The notes under the pieces were generated by a model. The model did not search any database and was not told where the DNA came from. It worked only from the letters and a program-made list of their open reading frames with translations. Position numbers and translations under genes: made by a program. 64,000 nucleotides of DNA from Paramecium pentaurelia (taxonomy: Eukaryota > Ciliophora > Oligohymenophorea > Peniculida > Parameciidae): NCBI GenBank assembly GCA_905183005.1, contig CAJJDO010000008.1, forward strand, positions 250,927 to 314,926. Reading direction: 5' to 3'. Shown in pieces: positions 63,767-64,000 of the stretch (the first letter of the stretch is position 1; every line of letters begins with the position of its first letter).

Positions 63767-64000
63767 TCATTTAAATATAATCAAGTTTTCTTTAATATAA
63801 TTTATTGTGGATAGTGTAAATTATTAAAATTGACAATGCTTTTGTCCCATACTAATTTTTGCTAAATAATTATATTTATGTAGTACTTCAGCAAGCATTT
63901 CTTTTTATAAACTGCAAAATTTTATGAAGTGTTCTGAAAAAAATGTCACTGTATTTTCAAGATGGCTATCAATTTCTGAAAATTATTAATAATTATAAAA
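63767..64000 (-). CDS. 3' end of an unknown minus-strand gene (runs off right edge)
   Basis: Reading left from the window end, an open ciliate-code frame ends at TGA 63769-63767 with coding-like composition (EIDSHLENTVTFFSEHFIKF; EMLAEVLHKYNYLAK; TINYIKENLIIFK). About 70 residues are visible, mainly helical. Start and identity lie beyond the window. Convergent with the carboxypeptidase gene, 46 bp apart. Confidence 0.55.

Noticed and set aside
1..64000. Many in-frame TAA/TAG codons suggesting pseudogenes
   Set aside because: They fall at glutamine-compatible positions in conserved proteins (SEC23, VPS33, PP1, MIP), so the ciliate code explains them.

Overview
The window is macronuclear-type DNA from a ciliate, most likely Paramecium or a close relative. 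Reading frames stay open only if TAA and TAG are read as glutamine, with TGA as the sole stop. Almost every interruption is removed by a tiny intron (about 20-31 nt, GTA...TAG, some ending AAG). Genes are packed tightly on both strands and DNA is very AT-rich. No IES-like interruptions, transposons, tRNA or rRNA genes were seen. Standard-code ORF calls are nearly useless here, so I built the models by hand-translating both strands with the ciliate code, removing short introns, and checking that exon lengths sum to whole codons.

Layout. 1-8.1 kb: an SPT6-like elongation factor running off the left edge (minus), then on the plus strand two low-complexity or coiled-coil proteins, VPS33 and a PH-domain protein kinase. 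8.2-13.0 kb (minus): branched-chain aminotransferase, an unknown protein, a charged small protein and a longin R-SNARE. 13.0-28.8 kb, mostly plus: a ubiquitin-like/coiled-coil protein, a small MGC-start protein, tetraspanin (minus), SEC23, two kinases, a coiled-coil protein, an EMC10-like membrane protein, a small TIM chaperone (minus), two small unknowns and an ERK7/8-type MAP kinase. 28.8-54.9 kb (minus): five large genes in a row. These are a 3,891-residue coiled-coil protein holding a 294-bp tandem repeat, a pseudokinase with C-terminal MORN repeats, a TYSND1/DEG15-like protein with a degraded active site, a WDR7 (rabconnectin-3 beta) homologue and a VPS13-like lipid-transfer protein. 55.4-64 kb: PP1 phosphatase, a single-pass membrane protein, an aquaporin-like channel, a coiled-coil protein (minus), a WD-repeat protein, a serine carboxypeptidase and the 3' end of an unknown minus-strand gene.

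Many products belong to membrane traffic (VPS33, R-SNARE, SEC23, tetraspanin, WDR7, VPS13) and signalling (five kinase-fold proteins, PP1). I see no operon-like logic: neighbours are transcribed separately, often with under 100 bp between them. The most unusual items are the homogenised heptad-phased repeat in the giant coiled-coil gene, the kinase-fold protein that has lost its catalytic motifs and carries MORN repeats, the TYSND1-like protein without its serine, an R-SNARE with asparagine in the zero layer, an aquaporin lacking the arginine after its second NPA box, and two divergent gene pairs whose start codons are only 8 and 19 bp apart.
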